Assembly (NCBI RefSeq): GCF_016861975.1
Contig: NZ_BOMB01000044.1
Span: 34,688 to 98,687, forward strand
Source of the DNA: Actinocatenispora rupis
GTDB lineage: Bacteria > Actinomycetota > Actinomycetes > Mycobacteriales > Micromonosporaceae
Reading direction: 5' to 3'
DNA: 64,000 nt
Below the pieces are notes generated by a model, which saw only the letters and a list, made by a program, of their open reading frames with translations, searched no databases and was not told the origin of the DNA. This document shows positions 1 to 8,591 of this stretch, one piece after another (within the stretch, counting starts at the first letter, position 1; every line of letters begins with the position of its first letter). The position numbers were made by a program, and so were the translations under genes.

Positions 1-92
1 TCTGGCCATGCGGCTACTCGGTTCCGTGCCGGGCGCCACCGTCACGGCCGCCGCGCGGTGCACACCTCGTCGGGCGTACCGGCGATGGATGG

Positions 93-110
93 GCCCGGCT
101 CGTGCCGGGC
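93..110 (-). terminator. Hairpin terminator of the leftward peptide operon
   Basis: A perfect 7-bp stem (GCCCGGC / GCCGGGC) with a TCGT loop lies 15 nt past the last stop codon of the leftward operon. It has no U tract, which is usual for actinomycete hairpin terminators. Confidence 0.5.
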
Positions 111-124
111 GCGTCGACCGCGGA

Positions 125-496
125 TCAGCGCTGGTGCGTCGTGGCCTCGGCGTGATGGTGCACGATCCGCCAGCCGTCGCCGTACCGGCGCAGCACGTCG
201 GTGACGCGGAACAGTTCGTCGTCGCGCGCGTCGTGGCGGGCCCGCAGCACGTACCGGGCCAGCCCGGTGTCACCCCACTGCTCGGTACGCAGCGCCTCCG
301 GTGCCACCGACAGCGGTGCCGGCCCGTCGGGCGTACGGCGGTCCCGCAGCGCGGTCAGCTCGGCCAGTCCGGTCAGGAGCCGGTCGGCGTCGGACTCCCA
401 GACGGTCAGCTCCGGGTCCAGGTGCGCGTCGAAGCGCGTACGGTCGCCCAGGCAGGCGTACAGGTCGGTGATGTGCGCGGCGATCTGGTCAGCCAT
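125..496 (-). CDS. SnoaL/NTF2-like domain protein
   Basis: A 123-residue protein that looks like one small NTF2-like (SnoaL / DUF4440) alpha+beta cone fold. It starts with a helical stretch (AAHITDLYACL), has conserved-type aromatic and acidic positions in the middle, and ends in a beta-rich part (RYGDGWRIVHHHAE). Members are ligand-binding or small catalytic domains (isomerases, dehydratases) or have unknown function. The ATG start overlaps the end of the DUF885 gene by 8 nt, so translation is probably coupled. It is the last gene of a ten-gene leftward operon and is followed by a hairpin. The substrate is unknown; a role in the same catabolic pathway is inferred from position only. Confidence 0.75.
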   Translation of the reverse strand: MADQIAAHITDLYACLGDRTRFDAHLDPELTVWESDADRLLTGLAELTALRDRRTPDGPAPLSVAPEALRTEQWGDTGLARYVLRARHDARDDELFRVTDVLRRYGDGWRIVHHHAEATTHQR

Positions 497-2141
497 GGTT
501 CCCCTCCAGGGCGGTACGCAACGGGTCGAGTCCGGCCGGGCCGAGCGACAACGCGCGGGCGTGGAAGCGCGCCGGGTCGAAGCCGGCGCCCTCGGCGCGT
601 TCGGCGGCGGCCCGGGCCTCCCGCCACAGCCGGGCGCCCACCGAGAAGGCGAGCGCCTGTCCCGGCCAGCCGAGGTAGCGGTCCACCTCGAACCGGGCGG
701 TCGCGGCGTCCATCCCGGCGATCCGGGTCAGGAACTCCACACCCAGTTCCGGTGTCCAGCGGGTGGCGTCGGTGAACCCGTTGCCCGGCGGGATCGGCAG
801 GTCGAGGTGCAGGCCGGCGTCGATGACGATCCGGCAGGCGCGCCAGATCTGGCCGCACAGCAGGCCGAGCCGCTCGCCGTCGTCGGCGAGCAGGCCCAGT
901 TCGCCGGCCAGCCCCTCGGCGTAGTGCGCCCAACCCTCCGCGTACCCGTGGACCTCGCAGAGGGTGCGCTGCCACGGGTGCAGGTGCGGCAGCGTCATCG
1001 TGATCGCGTGCTGGAGGTGGTGGCCGGGCAGCGACTCGTGGTGCAGGGTGCTGACCTCGCGCCAGGTGGTCGCGGTGTCGACGCCCGGCGGCAGGCACCA
1101 CCAGACCCGCCCGGGCCGGGTGAGCCCCGGGTCCGGCGGCGTGTAGTACATGACACCGGAGGTGGCGGGCGCGATGCGGCACTCGACCCGGCGGGTCTGC
1201 GCCGGGATCGTGAAGTGCGGGCCGTCCAGCGCGTCGGTGACCGCGGCGACCCGCCGGGTGAGCCAGTCGGTCAGCTCCGTCACGCCGGACAACCGCCGCG
1301 CCGGGTCGGCGTCCAGCGCGGCCATCGCCTCGGCCACCGTGCCGCCCGGTACGATCCGGCCCGCCACGACGGTCATCTCGTCGGCCAGCCGGCGCAGTTC
1401 GGCCCAGCCGTACGCGTAGACGTCGTCGAGGTCGAGGGTGGCGCCGAGGAAGCTGCGCGCGGTGATGCCGTACATCTCGCGGCCGACACCGTCGCGTTCC
1501 GGCGCGCCGGGCGCCAGTTCGTCGCGCAGGAACGCGGCGAACTCGGCGGTCGCGGCCGACGCGTCGGCGGCGCCGCGCGCCAGCCGTGCCGCCGACGGCC
1601 CGGCGTACCCGGTGACCAGGCGGCGGTAGAAGTCGTCCCGGGCCGGATCGATCCAGGCGGCGCACTGGTCGGCGACCACCAGTACCTGCCGGCGCGCCAC
1701 CCGTTGCCCGCGGGCCGCCGACCGGCGCAGCGTCTCGCGGTACGCGGCCAGTTCGGAGCGGACCGCGGCGAGCCGGTCGGCTACCGTCGCCCAGTCCGCC
1801 TCGGTGTCGCGCGGCAGGTTGTCGAACGCCGACCGGACCAGATGTACCGGCGTGGCCAGCGGGGCCAGCAGCCGGGTGGTGAAACCCGACTCGTACAGGT
1901 CGGTCTCGGCGGCGAGCCGGTCGGCCAGCGCCGCGCCGAGCATCCGGTCACCGGGCCGCCCGGGTACCGCCACGGCGAGTTCGGCGGTCGCGTTCGCGGC
2001 GAGCGCGGCGCGCGCCTCGTACGCCTCCGGGGACAGGTCGGTGGCCGGCACCTCGGTCCGGCCCAGTGCCTGCGCGGCCCGCGGCTCCCACTCGGCCAAC
2101 CCGGCCAGGTACCGGTCGGCCGCCTCCCACACGCTCGTCAT
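489..2141 (-). CDS. DUF885 family putative zinc metallopeptidase
   Basis: A 550-residue protein of the DUF885 family, predicted gluzincin-like carboxypeptidases. The diagnostic motifs are visible: HESLPGHH around residue 365 (HExxxGHH-type zinc site) and EVHGYAEGWAHYAE about 30 residues later, where EGW supplies further acidic ligands. No signal peptide is present, so it should act in the cytoplasm. It follows the LLM oxidoreductase by 6 nt in the operon with the oligopeptide importer, which fits hydrolysis of imported peptides. The length is typical of the family. The peptide specificity cannot be read from sequence. Confidence 0.85.
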   Translation of the reverse strand: MTSVWEAADRYLAGLAEWEPRAAQALGRTEVPATDLSPEAYEARAALAANATAELAVAVPGRPGDRMLGAALADRLAAETDLYESGFTTRLLAPLATPVHLVRSAFDNLPRDTEADWATVADRLAAVRSELAAYRETLRRSAARGQRVARRQVLVVADQCAAWIDPARDDFYRRLVTGYAGPSAARLARGAADASAATAEFAAFLRDELAPGAPERDGVGREMYGITARSFLGATLDLDDVYAYGWAELRRLADEMTVVAGRIVPGGTVAEAMAALDADPARRLSGVTELTDWLTRRVAAVTDALDGPHFTIPAQTRRVECRIAPATSGVMYYTPPDPGLTRPGRVWWCLPPGVDTATTWREVSTLHHESLPGHHLQHAITMTLPHLHPWQRTLCEVHGYAEGWAHYAEGLAGELGLLADDGERLGLLCGQIWRACRIVIDAGLHLDLPIPPGNGFTDATRWTPELGVEFLTRIAGMDAATARFEVDRYLGWPGQALAFSVGARLWREARAAAERAEGAGFDPARFHARALSLGPAGLDPLRTALEGNHG

Positions 2142-2147
2142 GCGCCG

Positions 2148-3140
2148 TCATTCTCCTGTCAGGTAACGGATCCGGGGCAGCACCTTCGTACCGAGCAGGT
2201 CCACGCCGCGGCCGTCGGTCAGCCCGTGCGGGGTGCCGAACTCGACGCGGCTCGCCCCGGCGGCCAGCACCGCGGCGGCCCGCTCGGCGACCTCGGCGGG
2301 AGTACCGGCGAAGCAGAACCGGTCCAGCAGGTCGTCACCGACCAGCGCGCCGGCCTCGGCATGGGCGCCGGCGGCGACCAGCTCGCCCAACCGGGCCAGC
2401 AGGTCCGGCTCGACCGTCACGGTCGGGTCCAGCCGAGCCACCACGTCCAGGTACATCGCGACCTCGGCGCGGGCCCGCCGGCGTGCCGCGGCCCGGTCCT
2501 CGTCGACCACGGTGACCGCACCCGCCACCACGCCCACCGGACGGTCCGAGGCGGCCGACAGCCAGCCGCGCATGGTGGCGACCATGTCCGGGTTAGCCGA
2601 ACCGCCGAGCTTCACCTCGTGCGCCACCTCGGCGGCCAGCGCCGCACCGCGCGGCCCCCACACCCCGAGCAGCAGGTCCACCACCGGCCGGTACGGCACG
2701 TACCGCAGGGCGGTGCCGGGCGCGATGCGGAACACCTCGCCGGCGTAGCCGGAGTCGTCGCCGGCCAGCAGCGCGGCGACGACCTCGGCCGCCTCCCGCA
2801 GTGTCCGAAGTGGACGGTCCTGGCGTACGCCGACGCGGGACAGCCAGCTGCCGCGCGCGAGCCCCAGGTACGCCCGGCCGCCGGACGCGGCGTCCAGCGC
2901 GGCGACCTGCCCGGCGATCTCCACCGGGTGCGTCAGGTACGGGTTGAGGCACGCGGCGCCGAGCCGGAGCCGGCTCGTGGCGCGCGCCATCACCAGCAGC
3001 GGGTACAGCGGCGGTTGGTAGCCCAGGTCGCCGAAGACCGACACCCCGTCGAAGCCGTACGACTCGGCGGCGACGGCGAGCCGGGCGTACTCGTCCGGTC
3101 CCTTGTCGGACTGGAACGCGATCGACACCGCGCCGGTCAC
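2148..3140 (-). CDS. LLM-class (F420-type) flavin-dependent oxidoreductase
   Basis: A 330-residue luciferase-like TIM-barrel oxidoreductase. It shows the usual N-terminal pattern (YARLAVAAESYGFDGVSVFGD), the segment RLRLGAACLNPYLTHPVEIAGQ and the glycine-rich GRAYLGLARGSWLSRVGV. In actinomycetes this subfamily often uses coenzyme F420 like MER (5,10-methylene-H4MPT reductase); F420 use here is inferred. A GTG at 3140 was chosen over the longer open frame because it overlaps the stop of the upstream TIGR04076 gene (GTGA), the junction used throughout this operon. Probable role: a redox step in catabolism of the imported compound. Confidence 0.85.
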   Translation of the reverse strand: MTGAVSIAFQSDKGPDEYARLAVAAESYGFDGVSVFGDLGYQPPLYPLLVMARATSRLRLGAACLNPYLTHPVEIAGQVAALDAASGGRAYLGLARGSWLSRVGVRQDRPLRTLREAAEVVAALLAGDDSGYAGEVFRIAPGTALRYVPYRPVVDLLLGVWGPRGAALAAEVAHEVKLGGSANPDMVATMRGWLSAASDRPVGVVAGAVTVVDEDRAAARRRARAEVAMYLDVVARLDPTVTVEPDLLARLGELVAAGAHAEAGALVGDDLLDRFCFAGTPAEVAERAAAVLAAGASRVEFGTPHGLTDGRGVDLLGTKVLPRIRYLTGE

Positions 3141-3454
3141 GTCAGCTCGTCCGTCGGAATCCGTTGCACGCCAAGGCGTTCCACCCGCATCACGAGTCGC
3201 TCCTCCGGATCCGGGCAGGCGACCTCGCAGTCGCGGGCCAGCCAGTCGCCGTCGGCCAGCGCGCGCTGCTTGGCCGGTAGCAGCGGCAGCACCGCGGCCA
3301 GCGCGTACAGGCAGAAGTGTCGGCCGGGCGGGATGGTCAGGCGCGACGAGCGGGTCAGGTCGAGGTGGTCGCCGGGGCGCATGCCGCACACCGAGCGGCC
3401 CTCGATCCGGTCCACCACCACGCGCAGGTCGGCGACCTCGGTGTGGTCGCTCAT
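3137..3454 (-). CDS. TIGR04076 family protein
   Basis: A 105-residue protein matching the TIGR04076 pattern: an N-terminal beta segment (VRVVVDRIEGRS-like), a CGMRPGD turn, a central helix-rich part with CLYALAAVLPLL, and the terminal ACPDPEERLVMRVERL strand with the family-typical CPDP. The function of the family is unknown; members often sit beside amidohydrolases and hydantoinase-like enzymes. It overlaps both neighbours by 4 nt (ATGA at the amidohydrolase end, GTGA at the LLM gene), so it is almost certainly co-translated with them. Confidence 0.75.
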   Translation of the reverse strand: MSDHTEVADLRVVVDRIEGRSVCGMRPGDHLDLTRSSRLTIPPGRHFCLYALAAVLPLLPAKQRALADGDWLARDCEVACPDPEERLVMRVERLGVQRIPTDELT

Positions 3455-4698
3455 CGCCGGCCCCGCGGCGCGGTGAGCCCGGTGTCGTCCCGGTACACCC
3501 GGCCAGCCTTCATCACCAGGTGCAGGGTGCGCAGGGCCGACACGCCGCGGGTCGGGTCGTCGCGCAGGGCGATCAGGTCCGCCTGCCGACCCGCCTGGAT
3601 GGTACCGATCCGGTCGGCGGCGCCCAGCCACTCCGCCGGCCGTACGGTCGCGGCGCGCAGCGCGTCGGCGACCGGCATGCCCGCCTCGACCATGAACTCC
3701 AGCTCGCGCACCGTCGCGGTGGTCTCGTCGTACGGCGCGTGCGGCGGCATGTCCGAGCCGAGCGCGATCGGTACCCCGTTGCGCAGCGCGTGCTGCAGGC
3801 TCTCCCAGTGCCGCGGTCCCGCCGACAGCGCCCGGTCCATCATCCAGCCCGGTACGCCGCTGTCGATGAAGAACTGTTCGCACCGGCTGACGGTGATGGT
3901 CGGCACGTACCAGACGCCGCGCTCGGCCATCACCCGGGTGAGGTCGTCGGTCAGTTCGTAGCCGTGTTCGACGCAGTCGAGGCCGAGTTCGACGGCGCGC
4001 ACGATGGTGTCGGCCGGGCCGGCGTGCGCGGTCACCTTCCGCCCCCAGTCGTGCGCGATCTCCAGTACTGCGGCCATCTCGCCGTCGGTGAGCTGCGGGG
4101 TGTCGATCTGCTCGTGCTCGCCGGCGATCCCACCGGAGATGCACACCTTGATCAGGTCGGCGCCGGCACGCAGCTGCTGGCGTACCGCGCGGCGGAAGCC
4201 GTCGGCGCCGTCGGCCTCCAGCGCGTCGGCGTCCCAGCCGTGCCCGCCGGTGCAGCACAGCGCGTGCCCGGCGGTGTAGATCCGCGGGCCGTCGACCGCG
4301 CCGGCGTCGATCGCCTTGCGCAGCGCGAAGTCGGCGTACCGGGTCTCGCCGACGAGCCGGACCGTGGTCACTCCACTGTGGAGGGTCTGGCGGGCCGAGT
4401 CGGCCATCAGCAGTACCAGCTCGGCGAGGTTCGCGCGCTGCACCGCCTCCGCCATCCCGCCCGGCAGGCCGAGTCCGAGGTGTACGTGCATGTTGGTCAG
4501 GCCGGGCATGACGTAGGCCCCGGCCATGTCCACGACGGTCGCGCCGCGCGCCTCGGACAGTACGTCGTCGGAGGTGCCGACGGCACGGATCTCGCCCGTA
4601 CGGTCGATCCAGATGCCGCGGTCGGTGGTGACGCCGTCGCCGACGCCGTCGTACACGGCGCAGTCGACGAGGACGCGGTCGGCGGGTGCGGGGATCAT
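3451..4698 (-). CDS. Amidohydrolase, Xaa-Pro dipeptidase / imidazolonepropionase-like
   Basis: A 415-residue cytoplasmic metal-dependent hydrolase of the amidohydrolase superfamily. All binuclear-centre ligands can be placed: H71 and H73 (NMHVHLG), carboxylated-lysine candidate K184 (DLIKVCISGG), H225 (VTAHAG), H245 (CVEHG) and D316 (ALGSDMPPH). This arrangement matches the subgroup that includes Xaa-Pro, Xaa-Arg and Xaa-Lys dipeptidases. It abuts the importer ATPase gene with no gap (4698/4699) and overlaps the next gene by 4 nt. Dipeptide hydrolysis after uptake is the likeliest role; specificity, possibly for prolyl or hydroxyprolyl bonds, is inferred. One copy of the TCCACTGTGGA palindrome lies inside the gene at 4372-4382. 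Confidence 0.85.
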   Translation of the reverse strand: MIPAPADRVLVDCAVYDGVGDGVTTDRGIWIDRTGEIRAVGTSDDVLSEARGATVVDMAGAYVMPGLTNMHVHLGLGLPGGMAEAVQRANLAELVLLMADSARQTLHSGVTTVRLVGETRYADFALRKAIDAGAVDGPRIYTAGHALCCTGGHGWDADALEADGADGFRRAVRQQLRAGADLIKVCISGGIAGEHEQIDTPQLTDGEMAAVLEIAHDWGRKVTAHAGPADTIVRAVELGLDCVEHGYELTDDLTRVMAERGVWYVPTITVSRCEQFFIDSGVPGWMMDRALSAGPRHWESLQHALRNGVPIALGSDMPPHAPYDETTATVRELEFMVEAGMPVADALRAATVRPAEWLGAADRIGTIQAGRQADLIALRDDPTRGVSALRTLHLVMKAGRVYRDDTGLTAPRGRR

Positions 4699-5643
4699 TC
4701 AGCGTCCTTCCGGAACGGTCGGGTCGGGCAGCCAGCAGGCCACCGAACCGGCGCCGGTCGCCCGGACCGGTGGTTCGACGGCGCACTCGGCCACGGCGTA
4801 CGGGCAGCGCGGACGGAACCGGCAGCCGCTCGGCGCGTTCGCCGGGTCGGGCACCTCGCCGGCCAGTACCGCGGGCAGGGTCGGCTCGGCGGAGATCCGC
4901 GGTACCGCGTCGATCAGCGCCCGGGTGTACGGGTGCCGCGGCGCGTCCCACAGCTGCGCGGTCGGCGCCACCTCGACGATCTTGCCGAGGTACATCACCG
5001 CGGTACGGTCGGCGATCTGCCGTACCAGCGCCAGGTCGTGCGAGATGAACAGCAACCCGGTGCCGGTGTCCCGGACCAGCTCGACGAGCAGGTTGACGAT
5101 CTGCGCGGCGGACGAGGCGTCGAGGGCGGTGACCGGTTCGTCGGCGACGAGCAGCCGCGGCCGGGGCGCGAGCGCGCGGGCGATCGCCAGCCGCTGCCGC
5201 TGCCCGCCCGAGAACTGGTGCGGATACTTACTCGCGGCCTCGGCGGGCATGCCGACCCGGTCCAGCAGGTCGGCCACCCGCCGCGCCCGGTCCGGTCCGG
5301 CCGGCAGGCCGTCGGCGAGCTGCGAGCCGATCCGGCGCCGCGGGTTGAGCGACGCGTACGGGTTCTGGAACACCATCTGCAGGCCCACGTCGACGCTCGG
5401 CCGCCGGCGCCAGCCCAGCGGCGTCACCGGACGGCCGTCGTACGCGATGGTGCCGGCGCGCGGCGCGGTCAGCCCGGCCACGGCCCGGGCGAGAGACGAC
5501 TTGCCGCAGCCGGACTCGCCGACCAGGCCGACGATCTCGCCGGCGGCCACGTCGAGGCTGACCCCGGCGACGGCCGCCACCGTGCCCCGTTCCCGCGACC
5601 GGTACTCGACCCGCACGTCCTCGATCGCCAGCAGCGCGCTCAC
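4699..5643 (-). CDS. Peptide ABC transporter ATP-binding protein (DppF/OppF type)
   Basis: A 314-residue ATPase subunit. It has Walker A GESGCGKSS, signature SGGQRQR and Walker B RLLVADEP, then the C-terminal oligopeptide-transporter extension with Cys-rich SGCRFRPRCPYA that may bind an Fe-S cluster. GTG 5643 was chosen because it overlaps the stop of the preceding ATPase gene (GTGA); upstream in-frame sequence has no matching homology pattern. It pairs with the ATPase at 5640-6602, the two permeases and the binding protein as one five-component importer. Confidence 0.9.
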   Translation of the reverse strand: MSALLAIEDVRVEYRSRERGTVAAVAGVSLDVAAGEIVGLVGESGCGKSSLARAVAGLTAPRAGTIAYDGRPVTPLGWRRRPSVDVGLQMVFQNPYASLNPRRRIGSQLADGLPAGPDRARRVADLLDRVGMPAEAASKYPHQFSGGQRQRLAIARALAPRPRLLVADEPVTALDASSAAQIVNLLVELVRDTGTGLLFISHDLALVRQIADRTAVMYLGKIVEVAPTAQLWDAPRHPYTRALIDAVPRISAEPTLPAVLAGEVPDPANAPSGCRFRPRCPYAVAECAVEPPVRATGAGSVACWLPDPTVPEGR

Positions 5644-6602
5644 GCGCTCACCTCCAGCTCGGGCGCCACCGGGCACGCCGCGTACCGGTCGGGTCCGGTG
5701 CGGGCGAGTTCCGGCGGCGCGGTCCGGCACGCGTCCACCGCGTACGAGCAGCGCGGTTCGAACGGGCAGCCGGGCGGTGCGGCGCCGGGGATGACCGGGC
5801 TGCCCGGGATCGGTTGCAGCGCACCGGTTCCGGTCGCGCCGTGCGGCCGTGCGCCGAGCAGCGCCGCCGTGTACGGGTGCCGCGGCGTCGACAGCACCGC
5901 CGGGGTCGGCCCGGTCTCCAGTACGCGCCCGGCGTAGAACACGTACGTGCGTGCGGTGAGCGCGGACAGTACGCCGAGGTCGTGCGTGATGAACAGGACG
6001 GACAGGCCGGTCTCGTCGCGCAGGCGGCTCAGCAGAGCCAGGATCCCGGCCTGCACGGTCACGTCGAGCGCGGTGGTCGGTTCGTCGGCGATGAGCAGCT
6101 TCGGCCGGGCGGCGAGCGCGATGGCGATCGCGACCCGCTGCCGCATGCCGCCGGAGAACTGGTGCGGGTAGGAGCGCAGGGTCCGTTCCGGGTCCGGGAT
6201 GCGTACCTGGTCGAGCAGCTCGACGGCGCGGGCGCGGGCAGCGCGGCGGGACAGCCCGAGGTGCCGGCGCATGTGCTCGGTGAGCTGGGTACCGACGCTG
6301 AGCATCGGGTGCAGCGCGGCGGTCGGGTCCTGGAACACCATCGAGATGCCGGCCCCGCGTACCGACTGCCAGCCGCGCCGGTCCAGGCCGAGCAGGTCCT
6401 TGCCGTCGAACCGGGCGGCACCGTCCACAGTGGACCCGGCGGGCAGCAGGTTCAGCAGGGCCTGCGCGGTGAGGCTCTTGCCGGATCCGCTCTCGCCGGC
6501 CACGCCGACGATCTCGCCCGCGCCGACCTCCAGCGACACGTCGTGCACCACCGGTACGCCGCCGGGCAGCGTGATCGTCAGTCCCTCGGTCGCAAGCAGC
6601 AT
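5640..6602 (-). CDS. Peptide ABC transporter ATP-binding protein (DppD/OppD type)
   Basis: A 320-residue ATPase with Walker [10 protein letters not shown], signature SGGMRQR and Walker [14 protein letters not shown], ending in the oligopeptide-family C-terminal extension ([11 protein letters not shown]). It is the partner of the DppF-type protein encoded just downstream and starts 1 nt from the permease stop. Such D/F pairs power uptake of di- and oligopeptides or opines; the substrate here is unknown. A GTCCACAGTGGAC palindrome lies inside the gene at 6423-6435. Confidence 0.9.
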   Translation of the reverse strand: MLLATEGLTITLPGGVPVVHDVSLEVGAGEIVGVAGESGSGKSLTAQALLNLLPAGSTVDGAARFDGKDLLGLDRRGWQSVRGAGISMVFQDPTAALHPMLSVGTQLTEHMRRHLGLSRRAARARAVELLDQVRIPDPERTLRSYPHQFSGGMRQRVAIAIALAARPKLLIADEPTTALDVTVQAGILALLSRLRDETGLSVLFITHDLGVLSALTARTYVFYAGRVLETGPTPAVLSTPRHPYTAALLGARPHGATGTGALQPIPGSPVIPGAAPPGCPFEPRCSYAVDACRTAPPELARTGPDRYAACPVAPELEVSA

Positions 6603-6603
6603 G

Positions 6604-7512
6604 TCAGCGTCCCTTCGCGAAACGCGGGTCGATCCGGTCGCGCAGCGCGTCCCCGAGGACGTTGCAGGCCAGTACGACGGTGAGGATCGCGAGGCCGGGG
6701 AACACGCTGACCCACCACTTCGACAGGTCGTGCGATCCCAGGGCGATCATGGCGCCCCACTCGGGTGCCGGCGGGCGTGGTCCGAGTCCGAGGAACGACA
6801 GCGCGGCGAGCATCAGTACGGCGTTGCCGAGTTCGAGGGTGGCGAGGACCACGGCGGGGCCGACGCTGTTGGGTACGACGTCGCGGCGCAGCGCGGTGAC
6901 CGGGCCGACGCCGAGCAGCCGCGCGGCGTGCAGGTAGTCCTCCCCGCGTACGGTCAGCACCGAGCTGCGGATGACCCGGGCGTACACCGGCCAGGAGACG
7001 ATCACCAGCGCCAGCACCGCGTTGCGCGTACTCGGGCCGAACGCGGCGCTGACCGCCATCGCCAGGATGATCTGCGGGAAGGCGAACACCAGGTCGGTCA
7101 GCCGCATCAGCGCCTCGTCGACGAAGCGGCCGAGGTAGCCGGCGACCAGGCCGAGCACGCCGCCGACGGCCAGCGCGAGTACCACGATGACCAGGGCCAG
7201 CGGGATCGACAGCCGGGCGCCGAACAGCAGCCGGCTGAGGATGTCGCGGCCCAGCTCGTCGGTGCCGAACCAGTGCGCGGCCGACGGCGGGGCGTACGTG
7301 GCGTCGTCCTGCTGGAGCGGATCGTACGGGGCGAGCACGTTCGCCAGCGCCGCGACCGCGAGCCAGCCGGCCACCACCACCAGCGCCGCCACCGTCAGCG
7401 GCTGCCTCCACAGTGGACGGTGGGCGAACCAGTCGCGCCGGCCCAGCGCCTTGCGTACCCGCCTGTCGGTCAGGTCGACCGGGACCGGCGCCTGGGTCGT
7501 CTGTTCGGTCAT
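6604..7512 (-). CDS. Peptide ABC transporter permease (DppC type)
   Basis: A 302-residue inner-membrane permease with an N-terminal cytoplasmic segment (RRDWFAHRPLW), a first membrane helix near residues 30-55, the DppC-type sequence DELGRDILSRLLFGAR, and five further hydrophobic segments. The EAA-type cytoplasmic loop (EDYLHAARLLGVGP) that docks on the ATPase is visible. ATG 7512 overlaps the upstream permease stop (ATGA). It forms the transmembrane channel with the DppB-type partner. A TCCACAGTGGA palindrome lies inside the gene at 7407-7417. Confidence 0.9.
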   Translation of the reverse strand: MTEQTTQAPVPVDLTDRRVRKALGRRDWFAHRPLWRQPLTVAALVVVAGWLAVAALANVLAPYDPLQQDDATYAPPSAAHWFGTDELGRDILSRLLFGARLSIPLALVIVVLALAVGGVLGLVAGYLGRFVDEALMRLTDLVFAFPQIILAMAVSAAFGPSTRNAVLALVIVSWPVYARVIRSSVLTVRGEDYLHAARLLGVGPVTALRRDVVPNSVGPAVVLATLELGNAVLMLAALSFLGLGPRPPAPEWGAMIALGSHDLSKWWVSVFPGLAILTVVLACNVLGDALRDRIDPRFAKGR

Positions 7513-8591
7513 GACAGCCGGATCCTCGGGTCGATGAGTCCGTACACCAGGTCGACGATCAGGTTGACCACGGTGTACACCAGCGCGACGAACAGGCTCA
7601 CGCCGAGGATCGACGGCAGGTCCAGCGCGGTCGCGCTGCGGTAGGCGTACTGGCCGATGCCGGGCCAGCCGAAGATGTTCTCCACCAGCACGGTGCCGGA
7701 CAGCAGCGCGGCGAACGCCAGCCCGCTGACCGTGATCACCGGTACCAGGCCGGCGCGCAGCAGGTGCCGGCGCAGCACGGTGAAGCCCGGCAGGCCCTTG
7801 GCGTGCGCGGCCTTGATGTAGTCGGTGGACAGCACCTCCAGCATCGCCGAGCGGACGAACCGGATGAGCGTGGCCACGGTCAGGCACGTCAGCACCAGCA
7901 CGGGAAGTACCAGGTGCTGCACGGCGTCCCACCACTCGGCCCACTGCCCGGCGAGCGCACTGTCCACTGTGTACATTCCGGTCACGGTCGGCGGCGGCGA
8001 GAAGTCGGTCGACAGCCGGCCGCCGGACGGCGAGACGCCGAGCAGGTAGAAGAACTGGTACAGCACGACCAGCGAGAGCCAGAACGGCGGCGTGGACAGC
8101 CCGAGCAGCGAACCCACTCGTACCACCTGGTCGGTGGCGCGGCCGTGGCGAACCGCGGCGAGCATGCCGACCGCGGTGCCGATCAGCAGCGCCAGCACCA
8201 TGCTCGGCACCGCCAGCTCCATCGTCGCCGGCACGTAGTGCGCCAGGTCGGACAGCACCGGCTTGCCGGTCTGCTGCGAGGTGCCGAGGTCGCCGTGCAG
8301 CAGGTTCCACAGATACCGCAGGTACTGCACGTACACCGGCTGGTCGAGGCCCCACCTGGCGCGGTACGCGGCGACCAGTGCCGGGTCGTTGAGCGCCTGC
8401 TCGGACAGGTTCGCCGTCGCCGAGTCCCCCGGTACGACGTGCACGAGGGCGAACGTCACGACGGTGACACCCCACAGCAGCCCGACGGTGACCGCGAGGC
8501 GCTTCGCCAGGAACCGCACCAGATGCGGCACCCGGGGGCGGCGCCGGGCCGCGGCGGGCGCCTCGCCCGCCGCGGCGACGGAAGCCGACAT
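7509..8591 (-). CDS. Peptide ABC transporter permease (DppB type)
   Basis: A 360-residue permease with the DppB layout: a first membrane helix (FLAKRLAVTVGLLWGVTVVTFALVH, split by the family VHVVPGD motif), a periplasmic loop with YRARWGLDQP and QYLRYLWNLLHGDLG, then a five-helix core with the EAA loop DYIKAAHAKGLPG. The start ATG shares one base with the stop of the binding-protein gene (TAATG), so the two are translationally linked. Confidence 0.9.
   Translation of the reverse strand: MSASVAAAGEAPAAARRRPRVPHLVRFLAKRLAVTVGLLWGVTVVTFALVHVVPGDSATANLSEQALNDPALVAAYRARWGLDQPVYVQYLRYLWNLLHGDLGTSQQTGKPVLSDLAHYVPATMELAVPSMVLALLIGTAVGMLAAVRHGRATDQVVRVGSLLGLSTPPFWLSLVVLYQFFYLLGVSPSGGRLSTDFSPPPTVTGMYTVDSALAGQWAEWWDAVQHLVLPVLVLTCLTVATLIRFVRSAMLEVLSTDYIKAAHAKGLPGFTVLRRHLLRAGLVPVITVSGLAFAALLSGTVLVENIFGWPGIGQYAYRSATALDLPSILGVSLFVALVYTVVNLIVDLVYGLIDPRIRLS

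Noticed and set aside
201..3476. A 1091-codon open frame on the plus strand, and other giant frames such as 39502-44595 and 57617-61426
   Set aside because: They are antisense or out-of-frame shadows of well-supported genes; their translations are Arg/Pro/Gly-rich without domain motifs, which is usual in DNA of this GC content.
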